Assembly (NCBI GenBank): GCA_014529385.2
Contig: CM043967.1
Coordinates: 80,612,278 to 80,676,277, forward strand
Direction: 5' to 3'
DNA: 64,000 bases
DNA from: Adiantum capillus-veneris
Lineage: Eukaryota > Streptophyta > Polypodiopsida > Polypodiales > Pteridaceae
The translations under genes and the position numbers were made by a program. Under the pieces are notes generated by a model. That model was not told the origin of the DNA. It saw only the letters and a list, made by a program, of their open reading frames with translations, and made no database searches. Numbering within the stretch: the stretch's first letter is position 1; every line of letters begins with the position of its first letter. This document shows, in pieces, positions 33,720 through 43,617 of this stretch.

Positions 33720-34075
33720 ACTCCTCCCGCATAACCTAACAAGGTCCGGGCCGGGAGATATTCAACGACTCCCTCATCACTCCTTCCGCATAACCTAAAA
33801 AGGTTCGGGCCAGGAGATATAGAGGCCTTTTACAACCAAACGCCCCCCAGACCGCAGCTTGCGTCGTTTGGAGGTGCTGAGAGTAACCACTGCTCAGACT
33901 TCTTAATACTCCTCCTGCATAACCATCCAGGTCCGGGCCGGGAGTCACAACAACAATTATTTTACAAGTATACAACCAAACGCTCCCAGGCATCGGCCTG
34001 CGTCGTTCAGAGGTTTTCAAACATACAACGAAACGCTCCCCAAGCATCGGCCTGCGTCGTTCCGAGGTTCAAACA
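33720..34075 (-). repeat. Imperfect internal repeats of element C
   Basis: Two word families alternate: GCATAACC..AGGTCCGGGCCGGGAG (three copies from 33729, 33788 and 33918) and a ~40-bp block with CAACCAAACGCTCCC and GCCTGCGTCGTT (three copies near 33830, 33970 and 34025). On the minus strand some frames read GYAGGV repeatedly. No protein family was recognised. Confidence 0.7.
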
Positions 34076-34922
34076 ATACCAAAACAGTATTTCTCACTTC
34101 TCTGCCTGGGAGTAAAATCACCAATCATTGAAACCAGTATCAAACCAGAGTCAAACAATTCAAATCGGCACCAAAACAGGTTCAAAATAGATACCATCCA
34201 TTTCAAACAAATTCCAAACAGGATCACCAAACAAGATCAAACAAAACTCAAACTTAAAAAGCAATCTCCACATTAGTCGAGCTCGAAAAGTCGACTGACT
34301 TTCCATCTTGAAACCTGCACCAAAAATTAGGGTTAGGTTCCTTCCATGAGGTCGTAGCCGAGCACGGGCATGGTCCATGAGCTCTTGGACAGACAGTGTT
34401 TCTTTGGCGGCGATGGTAGTCCCAGGAGATAGCAATCACACTAAACCTCCAAGGTCATCTGCTCGTGAAGAGACATCTACTGGGAGATGTCAAGAAACTT
34501 CAAGTTATAATCTGCTAGGGTTTCCATGGCAAGGATTCTAGGATACCCCACTCTGCAAGAAGTTGCACTCCGAAGGAAGATGTCAGAAACCATATAACTT
34601 TGGGCAAAAATTTTCTTGAAAGCTTGTCAAGTGCTTGGAGTATGTTGCTTGGTAGCTGTAGACATCAACATCTGTATAGCACTGCCTCTGAGAAAAACAG
34701 TGAGACTTGAAACAAAGCTGGATCCTTCTCTTGCAAGGGATCTTAATTGGCTTATGCCCTGTAAGACACGAGCGGTGAAGACGGGAGCGTGCCCGATGCG
34801 CGATGAAGTAAGGGTGGGAGTGGCTGATACCTCAAATATAATTCAATTCCAATAGCTCTGTCTGCTCTTTTGTAGGACCGGTATGCTTTCAAAAAAGCAC
34901 ACGCCTGATGCTTTGATACCAT

Positions 34923-35612
34923 TATCACAAGGCGGGCCCCACGTGCCAATAGAAAAGAACAGACTGAACAAACTTTTAGCACTTCAATAACAACTGAACT
35001 GAAAGAGAGAGAGACGATACGCGACACGGAGTGGTGGAATTCCACCCCAGAGAATATTGGCCCCAAACCTTGGCGCCCCTTTCGGTATTTCTTTATATTA
35101 CTGCCGATTCACAAAGTACAACAGCCGAGGAGCACCTGCTCTGCAATCTGCACGCTAAAAAGTGCCAGAGAGGGCCCCCAAGGCTCATATTTAAAGGCCC
35201 AAAGCCTAAAAGCATCAAATATAAAAAGCTGACCCCAAAAAATCAAATTTTGAGATTTCCCTTAAAATCCGCCGCAAATTCTGGGACGTCCGTACAGGTG
35301 CCACATCATCATATTTTGATGTGCAAAGTCTTTTGAGTGTGTTCTGCTTTATTTTTAATGCCTTTATGTCACTTGGGGTCCCATCGGACGGGATCCCTAT
35401 AAGTTGGTAGGACTTCTTCTTCTGTTGCTTGTTCTTCTTAAGGTTTCTGGAATTAGGGTTTGCAGGTTTTAGGGTTAGGGTTTCTAGAATTAGGGTTTCA
35501 ATAGTTAGGGTTTCTGGCAAACATTAGGGTTTAGGGTTTTGCTCTCGGGCAGCCACATCATCTATAAGTTGGCTCCATTCTTTAGGTTTTGACACGTCAA
35601 CATTTTGTTACA
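34923..35612 (-). repeat. Element C 5' LTR (minus-strand sense)
   Basis: 690 bp. The terminal dinucleotide beside the primer-binding site is altered (TATCACAA instead of TGTCACAA on the + strand). TTAGGGTTT-type units lie at about 35440-35540. Confidence 0.92.
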
Positions 35613-36482
35613 GGGGCTTGCTTCGGATGTGGCCAAACGGGTCACCAAATCAAGGATTGCCCTAAGAAGAAAAAGACACAAAAACCGCAAGGTTGTCCTT
35701 CGGTTCAAATTCACGAGATCTCAAGTAACTCTGATGTTGTTCAAGTTGAAATCCATCATTTAGCCAGTTCATGCACTAATTGTACTTTTAGCACCAAAGT
35801 GTTTGATAAGCACGATCTTCTCCGTTTCCTCGTGAAGATCAATGGTCACGACGTGACCGTACTCCTTGATAATGGAAGCTCACACAATTTTGTGGATGCA
35901 AAATTGGTGCAGAAACCGAGTCTGCGGACGCGGGATAGTGACCATGAGTATCGCGTGAAGATGGCTCGTGGCGTGGATACGGATGTATGGAATCGGATGG
36001 TTCCAGACTTGTCACTCGAGCTAGTTGATTACAAAGAGAACTTGGATTTCCACATCATACGCCTGGACAGAGCAGATGTTATTTTAGGAATTCCATGGTT
36101 TTATGATAAACAAGACTCATTGTATATAGACTATGTACATCACTCTCTTGTTTTTGTTAAGCAGAACATGCCTCATGTATCTGTGTCGCTTTGTAATCAG
36201 AAGTCTGTAAATAATGGTTTTGCAATACCAGTTGTTACTGCTTTGGAAATGTATAAAGAAATAAAGTCTTCTGATGTTGACTTTTATCAATGTGTACCAT
36301 TTGCTTGGTTTGATTCATTATTGCTTGGTACTTTTGTCACTGAATTTCGTACAAATGTTTCACGTTCTTCTGTTGAACTTGGGGATTGCGATGAATCCAA
36401 CCTTATCCGAGGAATCATGACTGATTTCAAGGATGTTTTTCTTGATATCTACCTCCTGGCTTGCCGCCTTCGAGAGGAGTAG
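35613..36482 (+). pseudogene. Zinc knuckle and protease of element A
   Basis: Just right of element C, CFGCGQTGHQIKDCP gives a C-x2-C-x4-H-x4-C knuckle. The protease follows: FLVKINGHDVTVLLDNGSSH (D-N-G instead of D-T/S-G) and DRADVILGIPWF. The Asn at the second catalytic-triplet position makes activity doubtful. The frame stays open until 36482, then frameshifts into RT. Confidence 0.85.
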
Positions 36483-37399
36483 ATCATGGCATTAGTTGGT
36501 GGTTGGTAGTTATCCCTTCTCAAAGCAACCTTATTAGTATAGTAAAACCGAGGAGGATGAGATTCAGCGACAGCTGAAGGATTATCTTGACAGGGGTTTT
36601 GTTCGGCCTAACAAATCTCCGTAGGGAGCGCCAGTGTTACTTTCTCGAAAGAAGGATAACACTATGCGCTTCTGCGTGGATTACAAGGGCTTGAATAAGC
36701 TCACTGTCAAGAACAAGTATTCGCTCCCGCGTATGGACGATCTGATAGATTGGCTCCATGGAGCGTTATATTTTACGAAGATAGACCTGCGATCAGGCTA
36801 TCATCAGATACGGATCAAACTGGAAGATATTCCTAAGACAGGCTTCTATACGCGTTATGGTCACTACGAGTTTTTGGTCTTGCCTTTTGGTTTGACCAAT
36901 GCTCCAGCTACGTTCCAGCAGATGATGAACGATCTGTTGAGACCATTTTTAGGCAACTTCGTTGTTGTATTTCCCGATGATATCTTGATCTACAACCGAA
37001 GTTTGTCCGAGCACCTAGTGCATATACGTTCTGTTCTCGAAGTATTGAGAACTGAGAAGCTTTATGCTAAGGCTTCTAAGTGTGAATTCTTTAAGAAAGA
37101 GCTTGTGTACTTGGGTCACATCATTACTCGCGATGGAATTCGCGTCGACCCTGAAAAATTGGATAAAGTCTGAAATTGGCCCATTCTGAAGAATGTACGC
37201 CAAGTAAAGTCCTTTTTAGGCTTTACTGGATTCTTTCGCAAGTTTATCAAGGATTACTCTAAAGTTGTTGCTCCGCTTACGCAACTTTTAAAAGGAGCGG
37301 TGAAAGGGCCAAAGACTTCTGGCCCTCATCGTAAAGGTAATCCCCCTGTTGTCTGGAATGAGCGTCTCGACGAGAGCTTTCGGACACTAAAGTACCTGG
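36483..37399 (+). pseudogene. Reverse transcriptase of element A, fingers and palm
   Basis: The main open part is 36634-37173: [62 protein letters not shown] and [13 protein letters not shown] are classic Ty3/gypsy RT blocks. The catalytic motif reads FPDD instead of Y-x-DD. A stop at 37171-37173 is followed by the thumb (VKSFLGFTGFFRKFI) to 37399, where a solo LTR interrupts. Upstream (36483-36633) has stops and frameshifts. Confidence 0.9.
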
Positions 37400-37956
37400 T
37401 GTAACAGACTTGGACACTCCAAGTCAAGAATCAACCGCGACAGCACCAAATAACCACTTCAAAACAATTCACATATCACAATAGATTTGCACTGGCCTGG
37501 CGGAGTTCCGTGCCTAGAGATATTGGCCCCAAAGACTGGCGTCCCTTTCGGTATTTCTTTTTATATTAATCAGATCAAAGTACAAGAGAGTGGCTAGGGT
37601 TTCACTCTCAGACTCTGCGTCTAGATGCTCTGAGAAGTGAGACCCTCACCACTTATTTAAAGGTTACAAGGGATGCCCAAAAGCAGAGCCCCAAAAGCTT
37701 TCCAGTTAAAAGCATAAGAGCTCAAAAGCTCTTCTCTTTTTTTTTTAATTAAAAAAAAGCATTCTCTTCCTTTCTCTTGCGTAGAGTAAAAAGCAAGATT
37801 CGCGTCGCTCATCATTAATTTTTTTTTCTTTTACAAGCCTCCGCGATTTTCAGAAAATTAGGGTTTGTGGCAAAAATTTAGGGTTTGCAGGTTTTTTAAA
37901 GGGTTTCTTGCAGAAATTAGGGTTTCTGCTGTCCGCCACGTCATCACTTTGTGACA
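37400..37956 (-). repeat. Solo D-type LTR in the RT of element A
   Basis: 557 bp, TGTAACAGAC...TTTGTGACA on the + strand, with target duplication CCTGG (37395-37399, 37957-37961). No interior remains. The flanking RT frame continues exactly across when the LTR and one CCTGG copy are ignored. Orientation is set by the shared motif (37525-37565), whose sense strand is minus. Confidence 0.93.
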
Positions 37957-37961
37957 CCTGG

Positions 37962-38506
37962 TGACTACTACGCCAATATTACACATTGTGGATCCTAGCA
38001 AACCGTTTGTGGTTGAAACGGATGCTAGTGATTATGCTATTGGTGCGGCATTATACCAGGATGGACGTCCTGTTGCGTTTGAAAGTAAGAAGCTTTCTGA
38101 CGCTCAAATGCTTTATCCAACGTATGAGAAGGAGCTTTACGCCGTAGTCCACGCCTTGAGGAAATGGCGGCACTACTTGTATGGCTCTACGTTTGTTGCA
38201 TGGACAGATCATCACTCCTTGCGCTATATCTGTGATCAGGGTGATCTCGGAAGGTTAGATAGATTGAGCTTATGCAAGAGTTTGACTTTGAGATCCGTTA
38301 TAGAAAGGGATCCAGCAATCGAGCTGCCGATGCGCTCAGCAAGATTCCTGAAGTCAATGCCTTGTCTATGGCTGAAATCTCGACGGATTTCTATCTCTCT
38401 CTCTGAGGGCTATGTCGTTCTGATGGCCGTTTTGGCAAGATATGGAACTAGGTCGAAGCGGGGCATGACTCGCATACAGGCTTGGGTGATCCGGAGACCC
38501 AAGTGA
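37962..38506 (+). pseudogene. RT C-terminus and RNase H of element A
   Basis: After the solo LTR the same frame continues with TTTPILHIVDPSKPFVVE, TDASDYAIGAALYQ and FESKKLSDAQ, then YPTYEKELYAVVHALRKW and WTDHHSLRY, the RNase H core with its Asp and Glu residues. At about 38250 a frameshift occurs; the continuation (RYRKGSSNRAADALS) is in another frame. Confidence 0.88.
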
Positions 38507-38589
38507 GTCGTGCTGGAGAGATGAGACAGCGACAATATTCCATTAGAGGTGGACTATTGTTCAGAAATGGTAAAGTTTGCGTGCCGGAA

Positions 38590-39046
38590 ATCGATGAGGT
38601 TTGACAAAGGATTTTGTGCGAATGCCACGATGTTCCTAGCACTGGGCACCCAGGCATCCAGAGAACTTTGGCTTTGGTCAAGCGATATTGCTATCGGCCA
38701 AGAATGCGCTCTTACATAGAGAGCTATGTGAAGAGATGCGTTTACTGTCAGGTCAATAAGGCAGAGCGCCTTAGGAAAGCTGACTTGTTATATCCATTGG
38801 AAATCCCCGATGCCAAGTGGCAAAGTATTTCCATGGACTTCATCGTTGGTTTGCCAAATACTAGTCGGGGCAATGACGCTATTTGGGTTGTGGTCCATAG
38901 ACTCACAAAAATGGCGAAATTTATACCAACGAAGTCGACAGTAAAAAGCCATGAGTTGGCGGCTTTATTTGTCGATTAGCTTATAAGCTGTATGGTCTGC
39001 CAGAGGATATCGTCAGTGATCGGGATACTGAGTTCACTGGCCGATT
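38590..39046 (+). pseudogene. Integrase of element A, zinc-binding and first catalytic part
   Basis: CHDVPSTGHPGIQRTL and YVKRCVYCQVNKA form the HHCC zinc domain (one His replaced). WQSISMDFIVGLP carries the first catalytic Asp and GNDAIWVVV follows. At 38979 a stop and frameshift interrupt; the second Asp block (VSDRDTEFTG) is in a different frame just downstream. Confidence 0.85.
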
Positions 39047-39844
39047 TTGGCGAGACGTGTTTGCTCATCTTCAGACGAAGTTGAGTATGTCGTTTCTGGC
39101 CATCCTGAGTCCGACAGACAAACTGAGAGGATGAATCAGACGTTAGAGGACATGTTGAAAGCCTATGTCTCTCACAGGCAGTCTGACTGGGAAAGGTATC
39201 TTCCACAGTTAGAGTTTGCCTATAATAGTAGCAAGCATTCTGCTATTGGATTTAGCCCATTCATGCTGATGTATGGATTTGAGCCTAAATCCCTGATTGC
39301 TATTGGCTTAGAGAAAGTCAAGGAACGCCAAGCTCGTGATTTCCTGTATGACATGCAAGAAATACTCGAATTGGCTAAGGATAGTATAAGAACGGCTCGT
39401 GATCGAGTCACTACTTATGCTAATCAAAAGAGATCTCCAAGGACTCTAGATGTGGGACAATGGGTTTATCCCAAGGATTCCAAGACTATGCGAAAGGGAA
39501 AGCATTATAAGCTTTCAACTAGATATTGTGGTCCGTTCTTGATCACAAAGAAAATTGGCCAAGTTGCCTACAAACTGGCTCTTCCTTTGGATGTTAGTGT
39601 ACATCCAGTGTTTCATGTCAGCCGCCTTAAAGTGAAATTGGGCGAAGCCGACGTTGTTGTGCCTATCGAGGAATATGTATGGCAAGATATGCATTTTGAG
39701 TATATTCCTCGAGAACCAGAAGGAGTTTTAGATCATCGTACCCGTCATTCGTGCCAAAAGGCTTATGACGAGTACTTAATTAAATGGAAGGGTCAATCTG
39801 AAAGGTTTGCTACTTGGGAACCTGTTAGAGCTTTGAAGGCTTAG
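39047..39844 (+). pseudogene. Integrase C-terminus and chromodomain of element A
   Basis: HPESDRQTERMNQTLEDML contains the catalytic Glu. FAYNSSKHSAIGFSPF and the GPFLITKKIG block mark the integrase C-terminal domain (GPY/F-like). PEGVLDHRTRHSCQKAYDEY then LIKWKGQSERFATWEP is a chromodomain, as used by chromoviruses to target chromatin. The stop at 39842-39844 lies ~40 bp before the polypurine tract, so the C-terminus is complete. Confidence 0.92.
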
Positions 39845-39894
39845 TATCCCCACTTCGTTGATGAGGACATCAATGGTTCTTAAGGGGGGAAGTA

Positions 39895-40279
39895 TGTTAT
39901 GTCCCGCTCACAGGATAGGGGATTTAGCCCAGATGCCGTTGGGGTGGGCGTCCAGCGTCCGGGCGGACGTAGTGTGAACCCGGCGAGTGTGGCCGGCCAT
40001 TATTATAAAAGGGAGGCCAAGGCCTCATTTACAGTTATCGACCCCCACTGGCAGAGTGCCAGTGGTTAGCCCGCGAGGCTAGGAGTGCGCGAGGTCACCT
40101 TGAGGAGGTGAGGCCGGGTGGTATGGGACGCTGGGTCTTACAGGTACACACCTACGTCCTCGGACGCTGGCCCCAGCACGGGGGAGCTGCCGGATGGTGG
40201 CTATGGTTGGGTGGTTCGTCCGACGCGTATCTGTAGGCGGTGTGTGTAGCTGCGAGATCCTTTCTCCTCGTTCGTTTCA
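39895..40279 (+). repeat. Element A 3' LTR
   Basis: 385 bp. It contains the uninterrupted sequence CCCCCACTGGCAGAG that serves as the empty site for the insertion of element B in the 5' LTR. A TATA-like TATTATAAAAG occurs at about 40001-40011. Confidence 0.95.
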
Positions 40280-40565
40280 GACCACAAGCAGAGGCAGTTC
40301 TAGCGGCACCCATACGGGACGTGGCCATTACACCTGTCATTGGCAAACTCAGTTGCATTGTCAGGGGTATGTGGGGCACGAGGACTTCTACATAATGCCC
40401 TTGGAAGGTTGTGATGTCCTCCTGGGAGTCCCTTGGTACCATAAGAACAACGCTTTGGTGGATTATCGGGCGAAGAAAGTGACATTGACCAATGAAAAGG
40501 GCCGAAAAATTGTACTTGATGTGAATTTGAAGAGCGAGTCTGTCCCTATTGTATCACTCCGATAG
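40280..40565 (+). pseudogene. Protease C-terminal part of element D
   Basis: After the second GACCA copy, the frame encodes QGYVGHEDFYIMPLEG, CDVLLGVPWYHKNNALVDY and KVTLTNEKGRK, the typical second half of gypsy protease with the I/L-L-G flap-base motif. It completes the domain begun at 22571. A frameshift lies near 40285-40370. A stop at 40563 is followed by no RT. Confidence 0.8.
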
Positions 40566-41136
40566 AACCCCGATTTCAACATGGGTGAATCTAGTGCAAC
40601 GGGTTTGCACAAGAGGGGAGTCACTCCGCTCCTTTGTCAATAGATTGCTCCGGTTTTTGATATAGAGTCACTGATGTCCCTTTGGGTTTTAGGAACATTG
40701 TTGTGCTGACAGTATTTTGTTGTATGACTTTATGAACTAGAATTTTTGAAAATGAAAATGATACTGGTTGATTTGTACTTGACTTATTTAAGTGCAAGAA
40801 CTGATAGACGAAATGACTGCAGCTTTCGGTCTCATAGATCTCTTTAGACATGATTGCAATATGGATTAGTTAATCGGGCATTTGTGAGGTCCCGACTGGA
40901 TCTAGATGCGATTGTTAAATACGTTGCCGATTAATCATGGTCTGAGATTTAGAATTAATTTGAATGTGATTTGTCATGTGATGTCCTGTGATGCGACTGT
41001 CAATTAGTACATGTGCGAGATGTGTTGTTCCTAGTGCGTCGGTACTAACAGTTAGTGTCTGCTAAGACAATTTATGACCTCTATCTGTTTTGCAAGCGTA
41101 ATCAAGGGCGATTACAATGCTTTCAAGAGGGGGGTA
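40566..41136 (+). other. Element D tail without recognised genes
   Basis: About 570 bp between protease and the polypurine tract. No RT, RNase H or integrase motif was found in any frame. Confidence 0.55.
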
Positions 41137-41726
41137 TGTCACAAATGGGTGACATGGCATGGCCTTGGACACACTCATTGAGTCGGGCAGCAGTCCCGGA
41201 CACACAGCCAGGCCGACAATACACCTTGTATGGCATTTTCGGAATTTCCGATGCAAAACGCGCTGACAGGCTAATGTGGCAGAGTGTATGGAAATACGCT
41301 TTTTGCGGAGATGCTGATGACGTGGCAACGTACGGAAACCTTGCTTTTACGTTGGCTGAAGTTCGCTGGCTGATTTTAGCAAGGCTTTTGGGACAAATTG
41401 CTTTATTTTAAAAAGCTTTTAAGCTTTTGGTTTTGTGGCTTTGCTTTTGGGCATCCCTTATAACAATAAATAAGTGGGCAGGGCCTCACTTCTCAGAGCA
41501 TTTGGACGCAGAGTCTGAGAGTGAGCACCTATCCACTCTCTTGTACTTTGAACACAGATTAATACAAAAAGAAATACCGAAAGGGGCTCCAGTCTTTGGG
41601 GCCAATACCTCTAGGCACAGAACCACGCCGGGCCGTGTCGACTCAAGTGTGAATTGTGACTGTTTTAAAGTGAATCCTTGCTGTGTCGCGGTAGAATCTT
41701 GACTTGGGGTGTCCAAGTTTGTTACA
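41137..41726 (+). repeat. Element D 3' LTR
   Basis: 590 bp, TGTCACAAAT...GTTTGTTACA. Its upstream part resembles the solo LTR at 37400-37956 more than the 5' LTR of this element. The last ~160-190 bp match 21300-21491. The shared motif is at 41571-41613. Confidence 0.85.
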
Positions 41727-42278
41727 AGCGATCTCACTCTGCCCATCGATTCAACTTCGTGCCAAGGTGATCAAACAAGGCACGCCAAAAGTTTCCTGTC
41801 ATGCGAGGATCTCGATCACTCACAATAGACTTGGGCATTCCATGATGCTTACAGATCAGTGCTAGAAGAATCCTAGCTATATGATCCGCATTGATCGTTT
41901 TCTTACCTGGAATAAAATGAGCTTGCTTGCTAAATCTGTCCACAATGGTCTAGATCGCATCATTTCCAATTTGAGTCCTTGGGAGATACATAATAAAATT
42001 CATGGCAATACTCTGGTTGATGAGCACAGGTAGAGGTTGGAGTAACCCAGGCGTCTAATGTCGAGGTACTTTACCTTTTGGCAAACTAAGCATTCCCGAA
42101 CATATTGATCAATGTTTGCTTTAGCCTTTAAGGCTTGGCCAAAGGAAATACCTTTCCAATGCTAAAGTCGTAGGGAGAATTTCCCGATGATCCGCATAAG
42201 GTGAAGCATGTGCTTATTCCATGATTTTCTTTCTCAATGGTTCCGCCATGCAAATTGTTTGGTGGTGATAGAGGTAAT
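41727..42278 (-). pseudogene. Integrase relic, B-like, minus strand
   Basis: Minus-strand frames encode DRFSKQAHFIPGKKTI, SIVSDRDPRMTGNFW, CLVCQKVK and a start of the zinc domain, very close to the integrase of element B but with several stops. It begins directly at the 3' LTR of D and is cut on the right by the LTR at 42279. It is part of another chromovirus copy. Confidence 0.8.
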
Positions 42279-42632
42279 TGTCACAAGCCGGGCACCACGT
42301 GCCAATAGAAAAGAACAGACTGAGCAGACTTTTAGCACTTAAATAACAACTGAATTGAAAGAGAGACGACACGCGACACGGAGTGGCGGAATTCCTCCCC
42401 AGAGAGTATTGGCCCCAAACCTTGGCACCCCTTTCGGTATTTCTTTATATTGCATCAACACAGTACAAGCTGGTACTCCAGACTTTGCACCTTCTCCAGG
42501 AAGAATGAGCCCTAACCTCATATTTAAAGGCCCTAGGCCCCAAAAGAAGTTTAAAGTAAAAAGCCTTCAAACTCAAAAGCATCTGGTCCAAAAGCAAAGG
42601 CAAAAAGCTGTCAGCGTAAATCACGGAAAGCT
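42279..42632 (-). repeat. Truncated C-type LTR
   Basis: Starts TGTCACAAGCCGGGCACC, with the shared motif at 42409-42450. Similarity to the C LTR stops at a run of G (about 42632). It lies within the integrase relic at 41727-42278. Confidence 0.8.
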
Positions 42633-43617
42633 GGGGGGGGGGGGGGGGAGGGCAACCTCACCAAAAAGGGGTTGGGAGGTGCAAAGGGAGACACCACCAA
42701 CCTCAGCGGACGTCACTTGTGAGCCCGACGCCCTTCCAAGTGGGTATGGCATTTCCTAGGGGACAACCGTTGGGTCACAAGGGCAGTTTAGTGTGGTGAG
42801 CGATAAGTTACTTGGAGGAGGCAACTCCGAAGGGAAGACCGAAGCAAGTCCTGCAGTACTTGGGCCTTTGAACAAAGGTACTTGGTCGCTCACGCCCATA
42901 ACTAGTCAGCGAGATAGGTCTCTCAAGGGCACTGCTCTAAGAGTGTAGATAATTCTGGCCTCTTGGGGAAGCAAAGCCTCACGTAGACCAAAGGAAACTA
43001 GTGACAAAAGCGTCTGCCGTAGGAGCCTGGTTGCATAGTCCCGGTCGTCATTCTTGTGCACTTTTTTGGTGTATGAGGGGAATGGCCGGGAGTGCCCAAC
43101 CCGACTCCTAAAACAAAACAAAAAAACTTATGGAGATACTAGATGAAGCTCTAGAGGATTTCAAGCTTACCGGAGATGACATGCCTACAACTTTTCAGGT
43201 ACTAAACATTGCTTTAAATGCTATAGACAGAGGTGGTTTCTTGCTCCATGTTGATACCTCCATGCCAAAGGGGGTGATGTCGATTTAGTAGCATTTATGC
43301 AAGGGTTGGAGATGTCTACCTATTTGCTTCAGTTTTATGATCTTCAAAAGAATAGTGATCTTCTATTTGCTTCAGTTTTATGATCTTCTAACAAATAGTG
43401 ATGCATGCGAGTATAGGGGATGGTACAAAGATGTGATTAGCATGTTCTTTAAGTACTAGATGCTATTTGATCCAGGAGGATAGGGTTATATGCTTGGTCT
43501 GTGGCAGTTGATCTACATGCCGTATGATCTTGGTGGAGTACTTGCTGCTTTACAGGTTATGGCAGGATATTTACAGGCATTACAATGTAGTGAGTTTATG
43601 GGTTATTGGATGGTTGT
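42633..43617. other. Unassigned intron DNA
   Basis: No protein family was recognised. A 25-bp sequence (TATTTGCTTCAGTTTTATGA and five more bases) occurs twice, near 43319 and 43369. A short frame from 43132 (MEILDEALEDFKL) has no recognised relative. Confidence 0.45.

Larger units (their letters stand above)
32666..35612 (-). mobile_element. Element C: small non-autonomous LTR element inside gag of A
   Basis: LTRs 32666-33341 (676 bp) and 34923-35612 (690 bp), with target duplication GGGGC (32661-32665, 35613-35617). On the minus strand the primer-binding site TGGTATCAAAGC (34910-34921) follows the LTR at the right and the purine tract TTCAAGAAGGGGAGA (33342-33356) precedes the left LTR. The element therefore runs right to left. 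The 1.58-kb interior has no recognised gag or pol, but shows repeated blocks at 33720-34075. LTR differences are a few percent by eye. It must be mobilised by a helper with similar LTRs. Confidence 0.93.
22671..40279 (+). mobile_element. Element A: Ty3/gypsy chromovirus carrying four insertions
   Basis: LTRs of 384 bp (22671-22827 plus 29161-29387) and 385 bp (39895-40279), TGTTATGTCCC...CGTTTCA, with target duplication GACCA (22666-22670, 40280-40284). Primer-binding site TGGTATCAGAGCC at 29388-29400; polypurine tract TAAGGGGGGAAGTA at 39881-39894. Coding order is gag, zinc knuckle, protease, RT, RNase H, integrase, chromodomain, as in chromoviruses. Removing B, C, the solo LTR and one copy of each target duplication leaves ~7.8 kb. 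The LTRs differ at roughly 7-8% of sites by eye, and pol has several frameshifts, so the element is dead. Confidence 0.95.
20987..41726 (+). mobile_element. Element D: composite Gag-protease LTR element, split by chromovirus A
   Basis: 5' LTR 20987-21491, primer-binding site TGGTATCAGAAC at 21493-21504, gag (about 21556-22450), and protease split at 22670/40285 by element A (17.6 kb, TSD GACCA). Protease resumes from 40285, a ~570-bp tail without genes follows, then polypurine tract TTCAAGAGGGGGGTA (about 41121-41136) and 3' LTR 41137-41726. Without A the element is ~3.1 kb and has no RT or integrase. The two LTRs agree only in their last ~190 bp and the flanks (ATTTG, AGCGA) do not match. 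It may be a recombinant of two related elements. Confidence 0.8.

Noticed and set aside
43132-43300. Short frame MEILDEALEDFKL as an extra host exon
   Set aside because: No recognised homology, no convincing splice pair, and it does not fit the frame of the MINDY-type gene.
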